The notes under the pieces were generated by a model that did not search any database, was not told where the DNA came from, and worked only from the letters and a program-made list of their open reading frames with translations. The position numbers and the translations under genes are program-made. Positions 27,963 to 38,526 of a stretch of 41,673 nucleotides of DNA are shown here, one piece after another (the first letter of the stretch is position 1; the number at the start of each line of letters is the position of its first letter). The DNA comes from Ramicandelaber brevisporus (taxonomy: Eukaryota > Kickxellomycota > Ramicandelaberales > Ramicandelaberaceae). The stretch is taken from NCBI GenBank assembly GCA_025201865.1, contig MU602671.1:4146-45818 (forward strand). Direction: 5' to 3'.

Positions 27963-30900
27963 CTAGAAGCCAATAAAAGCAGAGATCCAGTATCCAAGAG
28001 TGACGATTGTACCATAAGCAAGGACACTGGCGGGAATGCCGGCCTTGATAAAGTCAAATGTTGTCAAGTAAGGAATACCAAGTTCATTCTCCAGCATGAT
28101 TGCATTCATGTTAGGGAATCCAGACACTGGTAGGCCCATTGCACCGGAGCACATTAGCGCACATGTCATCACAAGCATGTTTGCATGACCATGAGGAGGT
28201 GGCACCATCATAGCCCACGATGGCTGAACCGGGACGGCTTGGAACATGGCTTGGTCGCCAACTGATGCTGCAGCAACGGCAGCATCAATTGACTGCAATG
28301 AAATGATTTTTGTGCCAACCTGAGCAACAATCGGCAATACAATCATTGCAGCTACAGTATGTGAAATGAACGTGGCAACGACGAGCACCAATCCGCTGAA
28401 CAGAGCCGTCACCTGCCATATTGTCATTCCAGCAACAAGCGCCTTCATATGACTGGCCAGTGTAAACAGCAGTCCGCTTGATTCAACAGCTTTGCCGAGA
28501 GCAGTGCCACCCATTGCCAAGATAACAACAGTCCACAGGAACCCGTTGAAATCCTCCTTGGTCAAGATGCCAGGACCAAAGAAGAATAGCATTGGAACAA
28601 TTGCGATCACTCCCATGTCACCAACGACTGGAGCAAGACGAGAGCCCACACACCACAGCGCAATAGTCAGCAAAGTAACACCAGTCACGTACATTTGCTT
28701 CGAATTGAAGCGAGTGTCCAGCTTGAAGCGAGCCGGGTGGTTCAAGGGGATGGCGGATGCGCTTGGAACAGCAACCGCGGCCGACGTTGATGGCAATGGA
28801 GAAATATCGTCGTGCGTCTCAGACTCGCTCTCTGCTGCTGACTGCGCTGATGAATTTGGACTACCTGGAGTTATAATGCCATTGTTGCTTGAGGTATCAG
28901 TTGCATGAATAGTGTCGGCAGTTGTTGGCTTTTCAGGCTGGTAAACAGCGAGCAGCAATGCCCACACGACGACGTCACACACGGCAGACACAGGAAGAGC
29001 CACAATGAACCACTGTAGCCACGACGGAGCTGGGTCCATGTTGGCGATGGCGATGATATTCTGCGGAGAGCTGATTGGTGACGTCATGCCTCCAATGTTA
29101 GAGGCCAGAGCAATTCCCAATATCAGACATGGCCCGAATGGATGGCCAGGCGGGAGAGTGCGCAAAATGGGCTGGATGAGAGAGAAGCAAAGTACAGGTG
29201 CGGCGACATTGGAGATCCACATGCTAGCAAACGTCGCAACGAGCATGTTGGCCAAAAGGACGGTGCTTGGCTTGGTGCCAGCCTTGGAGAGGACAACAGC
29301 AGCCAACGTACGAGCAACATTGTGCTTGGAAAGAGCAGCAGCGAGAGTGAACCCACCGAGAAGTAGCACTATAACAGAAGAGAACATTGATGAAAAGATG
29401 AGCTTCGAAGCCTCAGGCGCCTCCATACGACGAAACAACGGTGGATCGTGAGGATTATGCGAAGCCACTGGAGCACGCAGAACACGCAGCATGACCACCA
29501 GCATGGGCACAAACAGTGCAGTTACGAACAAAGGCAGAGCCTCGGTGCCCCACAGAAGGGACGCATACACAAGAAGAGCAAAGCAGTTCTGCTGCTCAGC
29601 GCTTTCAAACATTGGAATGCGCTGGACGACGGCAAATATCGCAGTACACACAGCCACCATTGCAGCTTGATTGGCGTATTTGGACAGCTTGCGAAGAGTT
29701 CGGCGCACACCGCCACAAACAAGCTCGGCTTCCAGCTGTTCATCCACAGCCGCCAGATGCACTTGTGCAGCCTGCTCAACGGCAGAAGGAAGAGCCAACA
29801 GCTCGGCGCCAGTGCGCTCGCGCTCCTGCCCAATCATATCACGCCAGATAGTGGTGCGCTCGAGTACAACCTGTGCATGCAAGCGAGAGCGCAAGGCTGA
29901 CAGTGCATCGGCACGCGAGACGTTGTTCAATGCGGCAGCTAGAGCTACGTATGCATTCTCAAGTGACTGGGCGGCACCGTGGAGTCGATTGCGCGCTTGA
30001 GCACGCGTCATGTAAATGCGCGACAAGACTTGACCAAGGAACGAGGGCGTCAGTGAGTTTCCAGTGACCTTGTCGTACTTTTTGACAATCTTGCGGAACC
30101 CAGTGGTATTGAGCTCGGCAAATGAGATCAGATCGCTGACAACAAAGTACAGCTGCTCAACTCGTTCAATCAGCCGGACTCCAGTACTGCGAGTGCGGCC
30201 GCGGCGATAGGCGCGTGGAACTGATAAATGCGACTCCGTCGTGTCATGAAGCGGCAGCGGGGGCATGGATGCACGGCGCAGAAGGTCAACATCAGCATCA
30301 GTATCACGTCGAATGAGATCGCTGCCAGAGGATGAGCCTGACGACGAGGATGCATCGCTGCCGCGACGCGAACGAGGTGGCTGAATGTGGATCGATGGAG
30401 GACCATCATCATGCACCGCTGTAATGGTTGGATGCGTGGCACGACGATGCAGACCAGTACCAGCTAAAAGCGGTTTCATAGCAGCATCATCATCGTCATC
30501 GTCATCGTCGTCACCATCATTCTCCTCAGTGACAGCCACACCACGATGCTCGTTGCCATTGCTGGCTTCATTGACAGTAGCGAGACGGCCAAATGTGCCA
30601 GATACTGGAGATCTGATGCTTGTTGCAACTCTGGCTCCGAGGCGCGGAGATGGTTGAAACCAGGCGGCGCCAACATCGTCAGCCACAGTCTCTGCCTCGT
30701 CAATCTCAATGCAAGTGGTCTCGAGTTGCACACGCTGCTGCTGCTGCTGCTGCTGTTGCTGACCATCACCACCAAAGCGCCGATCCAGCCATTTTTGGAT
30801 GTTCCCAATGAGACTTGCAGCTTGCTCTACCACGTGGCCCTCGGTACTAGCGTAGAAAGTCGCAACTCGCGCAAGCTCCTTCTCAAGGACAGGCAGGAAC

Positions 30901-31370
30901 TCGTCGTTGGCAAGTGCTTGAGGCGAGTCAGCGTCATATTCAGCGCATTGCTTGGCGAGTTCCTCGAGCGTATCATGGAGCTCGACCCGCTGGCGAGCAT
31001 ACTCCGCAGCGGTTGTTACGTCATCAACCGGAACGATCATAGATGACACCATGGAGATGCCAGATATGGCTCCAGCTGGCGTGGCAGCGGTGGTGGAGAG
31101 CGAGTCGACGGTGTGAGCGCGCGACACAGCTGTAGACGCAGTGATGCGCGGAGCTGGCACCGCAAGCTGGTCATCTTCCGCAACTGAAACTCCGGAAACT
31201 CTGTCGCGTTTGGACCTGCGGCGGCCAAGCTGCTGCTGTTGCTGTTGTTGTGGAGCAGTTACAACCGTGCGCTCGAGCTTGTAGATAAGCTTCTTGAGGT
31301 TGGAGTACGCGAGGTAATACCCGGACCAGTCCGGAACGCTATTGAGCTGGAGCGAGCGTTCGAACTTCAT
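27963..31370 (-). CDS. PHO90: SPX-domain phosphate transporter (PHO87/PHO90/PHO91 type)
   Basis: A 1135-residue low-affinity phosphate transporter with an N-terminal SPX sensor and an SLC13-like (DASS) membrane domain. The SPX start is MKFERSLQLNSVPDWSGYYL followed by NLKKLIYKLE. The inositol-pyrophosphate-binding Lys helix is FRKIVKKYDKVTG at about 425-437. Between these lies a ~250-residue low-complexity region with poly-Gln and poly-Asp. The membrane part begins near 567 and has many helices. The transporter signatures are LASNIGGMTSPISSPQN and FISHTVAAMIVLPI, matching the two SNT-like loops. The protein ends GYWISAFIGF. Yeast relatives are 880-920 residues, so the excess is in the SPX insert. 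Plasma-membrane (PHO87/90) versus vacuolar (PHO91) assignment cannot be decided from sequence alone. It is tandem with the PI4K gene. Confidence 0.9.
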   Translation of the reverse strand: MKFERSLQLNSVPDWSGYYLAYSNLKKLIYKLERTVVTAPQQQQQQQLGRRRSKRDRVSGVSVAEDDQLAVPAPRITASTAVSRAHTVDSLSTTAATPAGAISGISMVSSMIVPVDDVTTAAEYARQRVELHDTLEELAKQCAEYDADSPQALANDEFLPVLEKELARVATFYASTEGHVVEQAASLIGNIQKWLDRRFGGDGQQQQQQQQQRVQLETTCIEIDEAETVADDVGAAWFQPSPRLGARVATSIRSPVSGTFGRLATVNEASNGNEHRGVAVTEENDGDDDDDDDDDAAMKPLLAGTGLHRRATHPTITAVHDDGPPSIHIQPPRSRRGSDASSSSGSSSGSDLIRRDTDADVDLLRRASMPPLPLHDTTESHLSVPRAYRRGRTRSTGVRLIERVEQLYFVVSDLISFAELNTTGFRKIVKKYDKVTGNSLTPSFLGQVLSRIYMTRAQARNRLHGAAQSLENAYVALAAALNNVSRADALSALRSRLHAQVVLERTTIWRDMIGQERERTGAELLALPSAVEQAAQVHLAAVDEQLEAELVCGGVRRTLRKLSKYANQAAMVAVCTAIFAVVQRIPMFESAEQQNCFALLVYASLLWGTEALPLFVTALFVPMLVVMLRVLRAPVASHNPHDPPLFRRMEAPEASKLIFSSMFSSVIVLLLGGFTLAAALSKHNVARTLAAVVLSKAGTKPSTVLLANMLVATFASMWISNVAAPVLCFSLIQPILRTLPPGHPFGPCLILGIALASNIGGMTSPISSPQNIIAIANMDPAPSWLQWFIVALPVSAVCDVVVWALLLAVYQPEKPTTADTIHATDTSSNNGIITPGSPNSSAQSAAESESETHDDISPLPSTSAAVAVPSASAIPLNHPARFKLDTRFNSKQMYVTGVTLLTIALWCVGSRLAPVVGDMGVIAIVPMLFFFGPGILTKEDFNGFLWTVVILAMGGTALGKAVESSGLLFTLASHMKALVAGMTIWQVTALFSGLVLVVATFISHTVAAMIVLPIVAQVGTKIISLQSIDAAVAAASVGDQAMFQAVPVQPSWAMMVPPPHGHANMLVMTCALMCSGAMGLPVSGFPNMNAIMLENELGIPYLTTFDFIKAGIPASVLAYGTIVTLGYWISAFIGF

Positions 31371-31788
31371 ACAAAGAAGCTAGCCAATCTCGACGTATGA
31401 AGCTGGTTGCGAACGGTGTCGGTGTCGGTGTCGGTGTGCTTTGTGGTTGTTCTCGATTGCGAGCAATTACAAGGAAAAAATTCTGACAAAGTGGCGAAAA
31501 AGAAAGAGAGAGAGACATGGAACTGAAACCGATGTCTACTGCGATGGTTATACTCTCAAACAGTCCGTCGCAAGATAAGACCAATATGTTGACAAGTGGC
31601 GAGTTTAGGTACTTTCCTCTTCTCCTTTTCAAGCTGGGTTGACAACTGACAGGAGATTGGAGCAGAATAAAAAAAAGATTGAACTGAAATGAAATGAAAT
31701 GAAATGAAATGAATTACTGTTGATAACTGGGAGATGAGTGAATGAGATGACAATAATGAGAATAGAGTGTAATATTGTTTGATTGAGT
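31371..31788. promoter_or_regulatory. Upstream region of the phosphate transporter / 3' flank of MAM3 gene
   Basis: 418 bp between two minus-strand genes. It contains (GGTGTC)n at about 31417-31436, a pyrimidine-rich stretch on the transcribed strand and a (TGAAA)n microsatellite at about 31685-31711. No CACGTG or CACGTT Pho4-type site was noticed by eye. No gene is seen. Confidence 0.4.
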
Positions 31789-33795
31789 TTAATTTAATGA
31801 GTCGCTAGATTTGGTTGAATGGAGATGGGGTGAAGATGGAACAGAGACAGCTGATGAGATATCTACAAATTCGCGCTTTTTACGTGCCGATACAGATCCC
31901 TGATAATCGCTCAGTCGATTTGTTAGGCTAGAACTACTGGCCAGTCGTTTTCGACCAAATGGCGACACAGTGGGAGCCGACGTATCATTGTTGATAGATA
32001 GAGGAACTACGGAGAGATTGGAAGAATCACCCTGGCCGTTCTGGGTGGCATCATAAGCAGAGATGTCATCGGCGGAGGCTGGCTCAGGGATTGGAGTTGG
32101 CGCCTCGGATGTGTGTTGATGCTGCTGATGGTGTAGCTGGTTCTGGATGAGTTGCGTGGAAGGTTGGCGAGACGGATGATGGAGACGAGGTTGCGTTGAG
32201 TTTGTGCGATGCAGCTGCGGTTTAGGCGACGAAGAGGTGATCACGATTGACGGTGCAATGGGTGTTGATGAATGTGTTTGAGCATCAGGAGCAACGGATT
32301 GGACAGCGGAAACGGCAGCAGCGGCAGCGGCAGCAGCAGCAAGAGTCGCCACTGCTTCAGCCGTTGCTGCGCGAGTATTGTCGCCAATAATGGTCCCAGA
32401 TACCGCCATTGAGTTTGTACTCCTAGCTGCCAGCAATGTGCTAAGAAGCTGGTGAGGACGAGGAACACGCAGACGCTGATGGATGTCGACAAACACATCC
32501 GTCTCGTCGACAATTTCCTCTTGGATCAACTCCTCAATGATGTCTTCCAAAGTGATGATACCAACTGGTGGCGCATTATCCAGCTCGATGCTAGCACGCA
32601 GCAGGGCTGTGGCTTCATCTGGCACAACCTCGGTGGAGTCGTCAGAGTCGGTGTCCGAGCCAGTCACGCCAGACACGCATTGGTCATCATCAACAACAAC
32701 GGCCATGTGGCTTCCGCCCTCTTGAAAGATGTTGAGGAGATCAAACATCGACATGCCGGCTGGAATACGAGGAATGCGCAGCAGAGGAAGGTCGCGAACA
32801 CGCGCAGTCTCCGCTGGATTTACCAAGATGAGCGTCTTAACCAGGAGAACGCCTACGATTCGGTCACGGCGACCCGGAGCATGCACCGGGAGGCGAGAGT
32901 GGCCAGCATCGACAATGCGGACCAATGCAGCGTGATCAAGGACTGCGTCTGCATCAAGCATCTGCACATCCTCCAGGGCCGTCATGGCCATGCGGGCTGG
33001 TCGTTCAGCGAGTCCAAGAGCACCACGCACAATCGTCGCCTCATCGCGAGTCAAGCTGCCGCCATGCTGCTCATCCAAAAGTGTCACCAACTCGCGCAAT
33101 TCATGACGACGATACAGAGTGCCATGACTGGCCCCCAACAGCGTGTCTAGCAGCCAGGCGATTGGTGCAGCAATTGGATACAGCAGCCACACGAGGGCAC
33201 GAACGGGCCATGCAAAGAAGGCACCGACCGCCAGTCCATGGCGAGCACAGATAGCTTGGGGCAGGATCTCGCCAAAGATGACGACCAGGGCAGTAGAAGC
33301 CAAAACGGCGCTCAGACCTCCACCATGGCCACCCATGATCGAATCAAAGAGAATAGGCAGAGTCTCGTTGACCAGCGTGTTGGCCAGAAGAAGCACAACG
33401 AGAAGCAGGTGGCCGGTGCGGCGAATAGGCAGGATACGGGCGGCGTGGCGCTTCTGCTGTGGAGTACCCGAAGCGAGAAGAATCTGCAGGTTGGTCTCGT
33501 CGAGGGACATGAGACCGAGCGTCAGGCCAGCCAGCAAGCCGCCGAGAAGAACGAGAGCAATGGCTGCGGTGAGCTTGACGGCGTCGACCTGTGCAGATTG
33601 CTGCGGGTCCATTACTGCTTCGATAGGCGTCGATTGGACAGCGTCGCCAGCATATCGAGCGCGAATGGTTGAGCCGTGACGCTGTGTCATCTCAGCTGGG
33701 ACAGCACCAACAGCCACGGTAGAAACCGCTGCAAACACAACCCAAGCTGCTGCTGTTGCTGCTGCTGTAGACACGTTGAACTTTTGTATGAGCAT
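31789..33795 (-). CDS. MAM3: CNNM/MAM3-family DUF21-CBS membrane protein
   Basis: A 668-residue protein of the CNNM/CorC-like family, linked to Mg, Mn or other divalent-metal homeostasis on the vacuole or plasma membrane. The N-terminus (MLIQKFNVSTAAATAAAWVV) is a signal peptide or first helix. DUF21 covers about 70-240 with the family motifs LLAGLTLGLMSLDETNLQIL, LANTLVNETLPILFD and FGEILPQAICARHGL. It is followed by the linker helix with RRHELRELVTLL, then a CBS pair at about 265-445 (TALEDVQMLDAD; SRLPVHA; VGVLLVKTLI; GIITLEDIIEELIQEEIVDE). The C-terminal ~220 residues are disordered (Ser, Gln, His). All core motifs are intact. Transport itself is disputed for this family in general. Confidence 0.93.
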   Translation of the reverse strand: MLIQKFNVSTAAATAAAWVVFAAVSTVAVGAVPAEMTQRHGSTIRARYAGDAVQSTPIEAVMDPQQSAQVDAVKLTAAIALVLLGGLLAGLTLGLMSLDETNLQILLASGTPQQKRHAARILPIRRTGHLLLVVLLLANTLVNETLPILFDSIMGGHGGGLSAVLASTALVVIFGEILPQAICARHGLAVGAFFAWPVRALVWLLYPIAAPIAWLLDTLLGASHGTLYRRHELRELVTLLDEQHGGSLTRDEATIVRGALGLAERPARMAMTALEDVQMLDADAVLDHAALVRIVDAGHSRLPVHAPGRRDRIVGVLLVKTLILVNPAETARVRDLPLLRIPRIPAGMSMFDLLNIFQEGGSHMAVVVDDDQCVSGVTGSDTDSDDSTEVVPDEATALLRASIELDNAPPVGIITLEDIIEELIQEEIVDETDVFVDIHQRLRVPRPHQLLSTLLAARSTNSMAVSGTIIGDNTRAATAEAVATLAAAAAAAAAVSAVQSVAPDAQTHSSTPIAPSIVITSSSPKPQLHRTNSTQPRLHHPSRQPSTQLIQNQLHHQQHQHTSEAPTPIPEPASADDISAYDATQNGQGDSSNLSVVPLSINNDTSAPTVSPFGRKRLASSSSLTNRLSDYQGSVSARKKREFVDISSAVSVPSSPHLHSTKSSDSLN

Positions 33796-34073
33796 TCCAA
33801 GAAACGAGGCCGGTTAGAAAAGAGAACGAAGGAAAGAGGGTGAAAGAGGGTGAAAGATGCGGCAGAGAAACAGTGTTCGAGGCAAGCGTGCAACAAGTTT
33901 GCAACATACTCACGCAGCAAGGGGCTCTTGGGAATGCAAAATGTGCACCGCATCGGTGTTGGTCGCCGATACAAACTAACAAAAGGGACTCGTTCTCGGG
34001 AGATCGATCGATGAGAGTTCTTAATTGGGCAATGATGGCGCATACACACGCATTGTTGTTTAGCTGATAAAGT

Positions 34074-34913
34074 TTAGAGACCAGTTGGCGGCGGAAGCTG
34101 GGCATCGCCAAGCGGAGTCACATACGCAGCGGTGACACCGCCGTCCACCATGAAGTCGGTGCCGGTGACAAAGGTACTGTCGTCGCTGGCCAGGAACAGA
34201 GCAGCCTTGGCCTGCTCAATAGCCTCGCCGAAGCGACCCATCGGCACGTGCACGAGGCGGCGCTCCTTCTTATCCGGAGTGTCGAGGAAGTCCATCAAAA
34301 GCGGAGTGCGGATCGGACCTGGACAAAGCGCGTTGAAGCGAATGCCTTCGCGAGCATGAATCACAGCCAGCTCTCGCGTCATCGAAAGCACCGCACCCTT
34401 GGAGGCGGTGTAGGCAAGCTGCGGGGTAGCAGCTCCAAGCAGCGCCACAAAGCTGGCAGTGTTGATGATGGACTTGGGACCCTTTGGAGACTTGCGCATG
34501 GCCAGGATCTGGTGCTTGCATCCATACCACACGCCCTTGACATTGATAGCCATCGTCTTATCCCAGACGTTCTCCTCCGTGTTGACAGCGTCGTCGTCGA
34601 GTGGATGCATGATGCCAGCATTGTTGAAGCCCACATCCAGACGGCCATATGTAGCCATGGTCTTGTCCACCATCGCTTTGACCTGGTCCTCCTTCGACAC
34701 GTCGACAGCAAAAGCAATAGCACGCGGCGTAGCATCGCCCGCGGCAACAGGGTAATCGGCGCAGGCACGCTGGGCAGCTTCTTGAGCGCCAGCGGCGTTC
34801 AGGTCGGCAAACACGACTTTGGCGCCTTCCTTGGCAAACAACAGCGCGGTTTGCAGTCCAATGCCGTTCGCGGCACCAGTGACAATGGCAACTCTTCCCT
34901 CAAGACGGCCCAT
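34074..34913 (-). CDS. Short-chain dehydrogenase/reductase
   Basis: A 279-residue classical SDR (NAD(P)-dependent oxidoreductase). MGRLEGRVAIVTG at 34913 is the preferred start. The frame continues up to an ATG at 35036, but the extra 41 residues are a Thr and Gln homopolymer read from (CAA/CAG)n, more like leader. Motifs: cofactor-binding TGAANGIG at about 12-19, FADLN with the cofactor-selecting Asp at about 37 (favouring NAD(H)), NNAG at about 97-100, catalytic Ser in NTASF (~154), YTASK with Tyr168 and Lys172, and PGPIRTPL after the active site. The substrate is unknown; 3-oxoacyl, hexanol or quinate-type activities are all possible. Cytosolic unless the longer N-terminus is used. Confidence 0.9.
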   Translation of the reverse strand: MGRLEGRVAIVTGAANGIGLQTALLFAKEGAKVVFADLNAAGAQEAAQRACADYPVAAGDATPRAIAFAVDVSKEDQVKAMVDKTMATYGRLDVGFNNAGIMHPLDDDAVNTEENVWDKTMAINVKGVWYGCKHQILAMRKSPKGPKSIINTASFVALLGAATPQLAYTASKGAVLSMTRELAVIHAREGIRFNALCPGPIRTPLLMDFLDTPDKKERRLVHVPMGRFGEAIEQAKAALFLASDDSTFVTGTDFMVDGGVTAAYVTPLGDAQLPPPTGL

Positions 34914-34918
34914 ATTGG

Positions 34919-34985
34919 ATTGACTATGTTGCTGTTGCTGTTGTTGTTGCTGTTGTTGTTCTGTTGTTGTGGTAGTTGTTGTTGT
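34919..34985. repeat. Triplet-repeat leader (TTG/CTG)n upstream of the dehydrogenase
   Basis: On the transcribed strand it reads (CAA/CAG)n followed by (ACA/ACT)n. It would encode about 10 Gln and 8 Thr if translated in frame with the SDR. It precedes the preferred start codon and resembles the triplet-rich leader of the CAP gene. Confidence 0.75.
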
Positions 34986-35256
34986 AGCAGTAGTTGCAGG
35001 TAGACGCATTATTATCGAAGGAGCAGACATACACACGAGAGAGAGAGAATGAAAGAAAGCTGTGGCCAGATGAGCTGCTGCTTTTCAACTCGCGCAGTGT
35101 GCGTTCGCGTTTCTCACGTCTGCATGCAGAGTCACGCTACTGACCGAAGACACCGAAGTTTGATCCCTCCGTCGGTGTACTCGGGATAAGCTACTATTAT
35201 TTCCTTGGTTTGGTTTGCTTGGTTTGGTTTAAAGAAGATATAAGAGCTGTATTCAT

Positions 35257-38200
35257 TCATTTAAAGGCTGTCACTATGCCTACTGTAGAGTCACAGGCAA
35301 AGGCGAGCCAGGTTGCGCATCGCTCGGCAGATGATGGCTGCATTTTGGTTGGAGTCGACAACTTGCGAAGATGGCCAGATTCATCGCATTCAAATGGAGC
35401 ATCCGAGGCACAGAACTGGAGATGGCGAACAATCGAGCTTGCACCAGCCAGGTCATTATGCTGAATAGCGAATCCACCATCATCGTCAGTGCTAAAGTCC
35501 GTGTCGAACCCAGCTGTGCTGTCGAAGGCATTTTGGTTGTGACCATCTTCACTGGATTCATCATCATCATCATCGCTGTCATCCAATGGACGCTGAGGCG
35601 GCACCTTTGAGAGAGGAGACAGGCCATTGGGCACGGCTGACTTTGCCGAGCCTGATGAGCGCTGGCGGAGAAGACTGCTGAACGAAGATGATTTGGATAG
35701 CGTTGATGAATTGCCTTCTCCGACAGGACTTGTCTTACTTGATTTAGTTGGCGACTTTCCAGATGAAGCAGCGGTAGTAGCAGTAGTAGAAGCAGTGGCG
35801 GCAGCAGCAGCAGCGGCGGCGGCGGCAGCTTTTCGTTTTCTGTTCTTCTTTCGATTGCGAAGTTCGCGAGCACGAGCCTTGGCACATGATGTCATCCATT
35901 CAACCCAAGTCATTCCACTGGCGGCAAATGCATCCATGTCTTTTAGACCAAGCATGTTCTCGGGTGTACGTAGCTCTAATGTAATCACATCGACATCAGA
36001 TACTGGCTCAGATGCCGACTGCTGTGTGCTCTTGCGAGAGGATGCATCGGAGGCTAGCATACGGCTTGAGCGCGAGGGAGCGAGCTTGGATGGCTTTGAG
36101 CTGTTTGTAATGGCTGATGCAATGCATTGAGTGAGATCAACACACCAAACCTCCCAATCACACCCACCATTATTAGACTGAATATCTCTGATGACGCTGC
36201 CTGGAAGCGCAGCCTTGGTTGCAGGATCGCGTCTTCTCATTCCACACATATACATGCTCCTTCCTTTGTCATTAATTGAAGCAATGTGAGGGGACACAGT
36301 GAATGCGACGCAGCCTGGCTGTCTAATAGCATTCATGAGCTGTGCTGAATTAGTATCACAATCCACTTTCCAGATATACACAGTCTCCTCATCGGTGACA
36401 ACTGTGACAAGAACTGACGGGAGACCGGATGGTCGAGAGTATGGTACAAGATGAATGTCTCCGATGCGAGTTCCAAGGATGCCATATAAATATCCATCGT
36501 CACTATCACGCTGAGTCGTCGCAGATGAGTTGTCAGGACTTGATTCTGAGCCAAATGAGTATCCGCTGTCTTGTTCGTCCACAGATGGAGCCATCTTTGG
36601 CGGCCATTCAAACACATCAGAAGCAGGTGTGTTTTGTAACAGAGCTGGCGGGCGATGTAGCGCAACAGAAGTGGAGTGGTATTGCTGATTGGCACCACTG
36701 TCTCTTAGCTGACAAATCGGGTGTAAAACAGTATCAATGCCATATCCATCAGTGTTCACATTGGCAGAGTGTCGATACAGATTCAACGCGCCGTCACTGC
36801 ATCCAACTGCAACAATGGTTTGCCCATCACAAACTGTAGCTGTCGAGAGTGCAGTTACTCTCCCCATGCGTGATCGACTGGCTGCGGTTATCGAATCTTG
36901 ATACAATAATGGCTGAGACTGAGATGGGCTCGCTGTTGTCATTGGCTGCAGAGTTAACATTGCATAGAGATATTGCTCTTCAAAGGTCTCGAATGAATCA
37001 AACACAACCACTGAGCCATCGTCTGTGCCACAGTATATCCATTGACCAGAGACATGTATCATGGTTGCCTTGCAGGAAGATGCCGTATCATCCAGCAATT
37101 GTTCAGAGTTAGTGAGCATAGCCAATGGACGCTCGGGAAGTAACCCCTCGGGAATGGCATCGGCACGCTGTTCAATATCATAAACACGGAGTAATCCACC
37201 AGCATACGCCACAATAACTACGTCAATGCTACTCATGCCTCGCCTTACTGGACCAACATACAATGCTGTGACAGCGCTGTTGGCAGCTGCTCTACCATTG
37301 GCTGCGAGCCTGCGCTGTCTCTGTCGCTGACGTTGTTGATACTGTCTCTTTTGATGAGATGATGAATACGATACTGTAGAGCCTCGCCTCTGAGCAAGAG
37401 AGAGTGGCTGAATAACAATGTGGGAGTCGCTTTCATCCAGTGAATCATGGATACGAACACATCCATCATCTGTGGCACATGCAACATATCTGCCACATGG
37501 ACTAGTTTTGACAATGGAGGCCAACATGTATACGTGGTCAGAGTCGGAATCAGTCAAACTGGCTGTTGTGGAAATGTGATCAAGCGATGTACGAGGTGTA
37601 AACGAGTCACGAAGTAAATCAGAATCCATCTCACTTAAATGAATTGATAACTCTGTACGAATCATTGATCCGCTCCGACTATTACTATTTCCATGCTGGT
37701 TTATGCCACCGCTGCTGTTATACTGCTGACCTGGAAGACTGGTACGTGATCTTGTTCTAGTCAGCGGCCGCTCTGAGATAATTGAATGGCGCGATCTCCG
37801 CAGTGTCAAAATATGTGCTGCGATTGCATCTGTTGACGACACAATCTCCATCCGTGCATCCTGTCTGACTGCCACTATCCGAGGACCATCTTCAGATGAG
37901 TGCGATGAAAGTAAACCCAGTCCAATGACGTCGCTCGGTGATCCTTGTCGAACAGTGGAGAACATGACTCGAGGCTGTCTCATAGGAGGCGGAGGCACAT
38001 TTGAAACTGTGGTTGATGGGGGAGAAGGAGAGGGAGGAGAAGGAGGAGGCAGCGTGATGTCTGGTGTAGCTGTAGTAGGTGTGGCTGTAAGTGTGGCTGT
38101 AGTGGTTGTTGTAGTTGTAGCCGTAGATGTAGATGACATGGCAGGAAGTGGCCGATTGAGACTGATTGGTTGAGAATGAGAGGATGGTCCATCGAGTAAC

Positions 38201-38429
38201 CCGTCAAGGAAACGAGTTCGGCCAGCCACAGCACGTTCTTCATTCTGCGTTTTGCGAGCGAGCGCTTGGATTTTGTCAACAGCTTGGAATAGAGAATTGG
38301 AAACACGGCCGCGAACACTGGATGCAGTCGATGCCAGTTGCTGCTTGGGCTGAGTGGATGTGCTGTCCGCAGATGGAGATGATGTAGAGTTTGATCGGTG
38401 TCTATGTTCATCATCGTCTAACTCATGTT
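35257..38429 (-). pseudogene. SCAP: SCAP homologue, C-terminal WD-repeat part (frame-shifted fragment)
   Basis: The C-terminal ~1020 codons of a sterol-regulatory SCAP-like gene, out of frame with its N-terminal part because of the 95-bp duplication at 38335-38526. There is no ATG until 38139, inside a Thr-rich low-complexity run, so it is not a natural gene start. WD-like blades are recognisable: IVKTSPCGRYVACATDDGCV then RIHDS, GQWIYCGTDDGSVVVFDSF, VAVGCSDGALNLYRHS and SVLVTVVTDEETVYIWKVD. They are separated by long Ser/Gln/Arg inserts. Poly-Ala and an acidic DDSDDDDDE run lie near the end. In SCAP this domain binds the SREBP C-terminus. It is called a fragment, not dead for certain: the duplication may be an assembly error. 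Confidence 0.75.
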
Positions 38430-38526
38430 CAGTTGCTGCTTGGGCTGAGTGGATGTGCTGTCCGCAGATGGAGATGATGTAGAGTTTGATCGGTGTCTAT
38501 GTTCATCATCGTCTAACTCATGTTCA
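38335..38526. repeat. 95-bp exact tandem duplication (2 copies + 2 bp) inside the SCAP homologue
   Basis: Copies at 38335-38429 and 38430-38524 are identical, and two more bases (CA) match at 38525-38526. The unit length is not a multiple of three. The upstream frame enters the second-read copy out of phase and ends after Asn-Met-Ser at the TAG at 38418-38420. Removing one copy joins ...QPKQQL to ASTASSVRGR and keeps one frame from 41159 to 35257. Confidence 0.95.

Noticed and set aside
38335-38526. A 95-nt spliceosomal intron made by tandem duplication
   Set aside because: Intron birth by this route needs an AGGT within the unit so that GT...AG removes exactly one copy. The only GT in the unit (sense strand) is preceded by GA, so no such splice exists.
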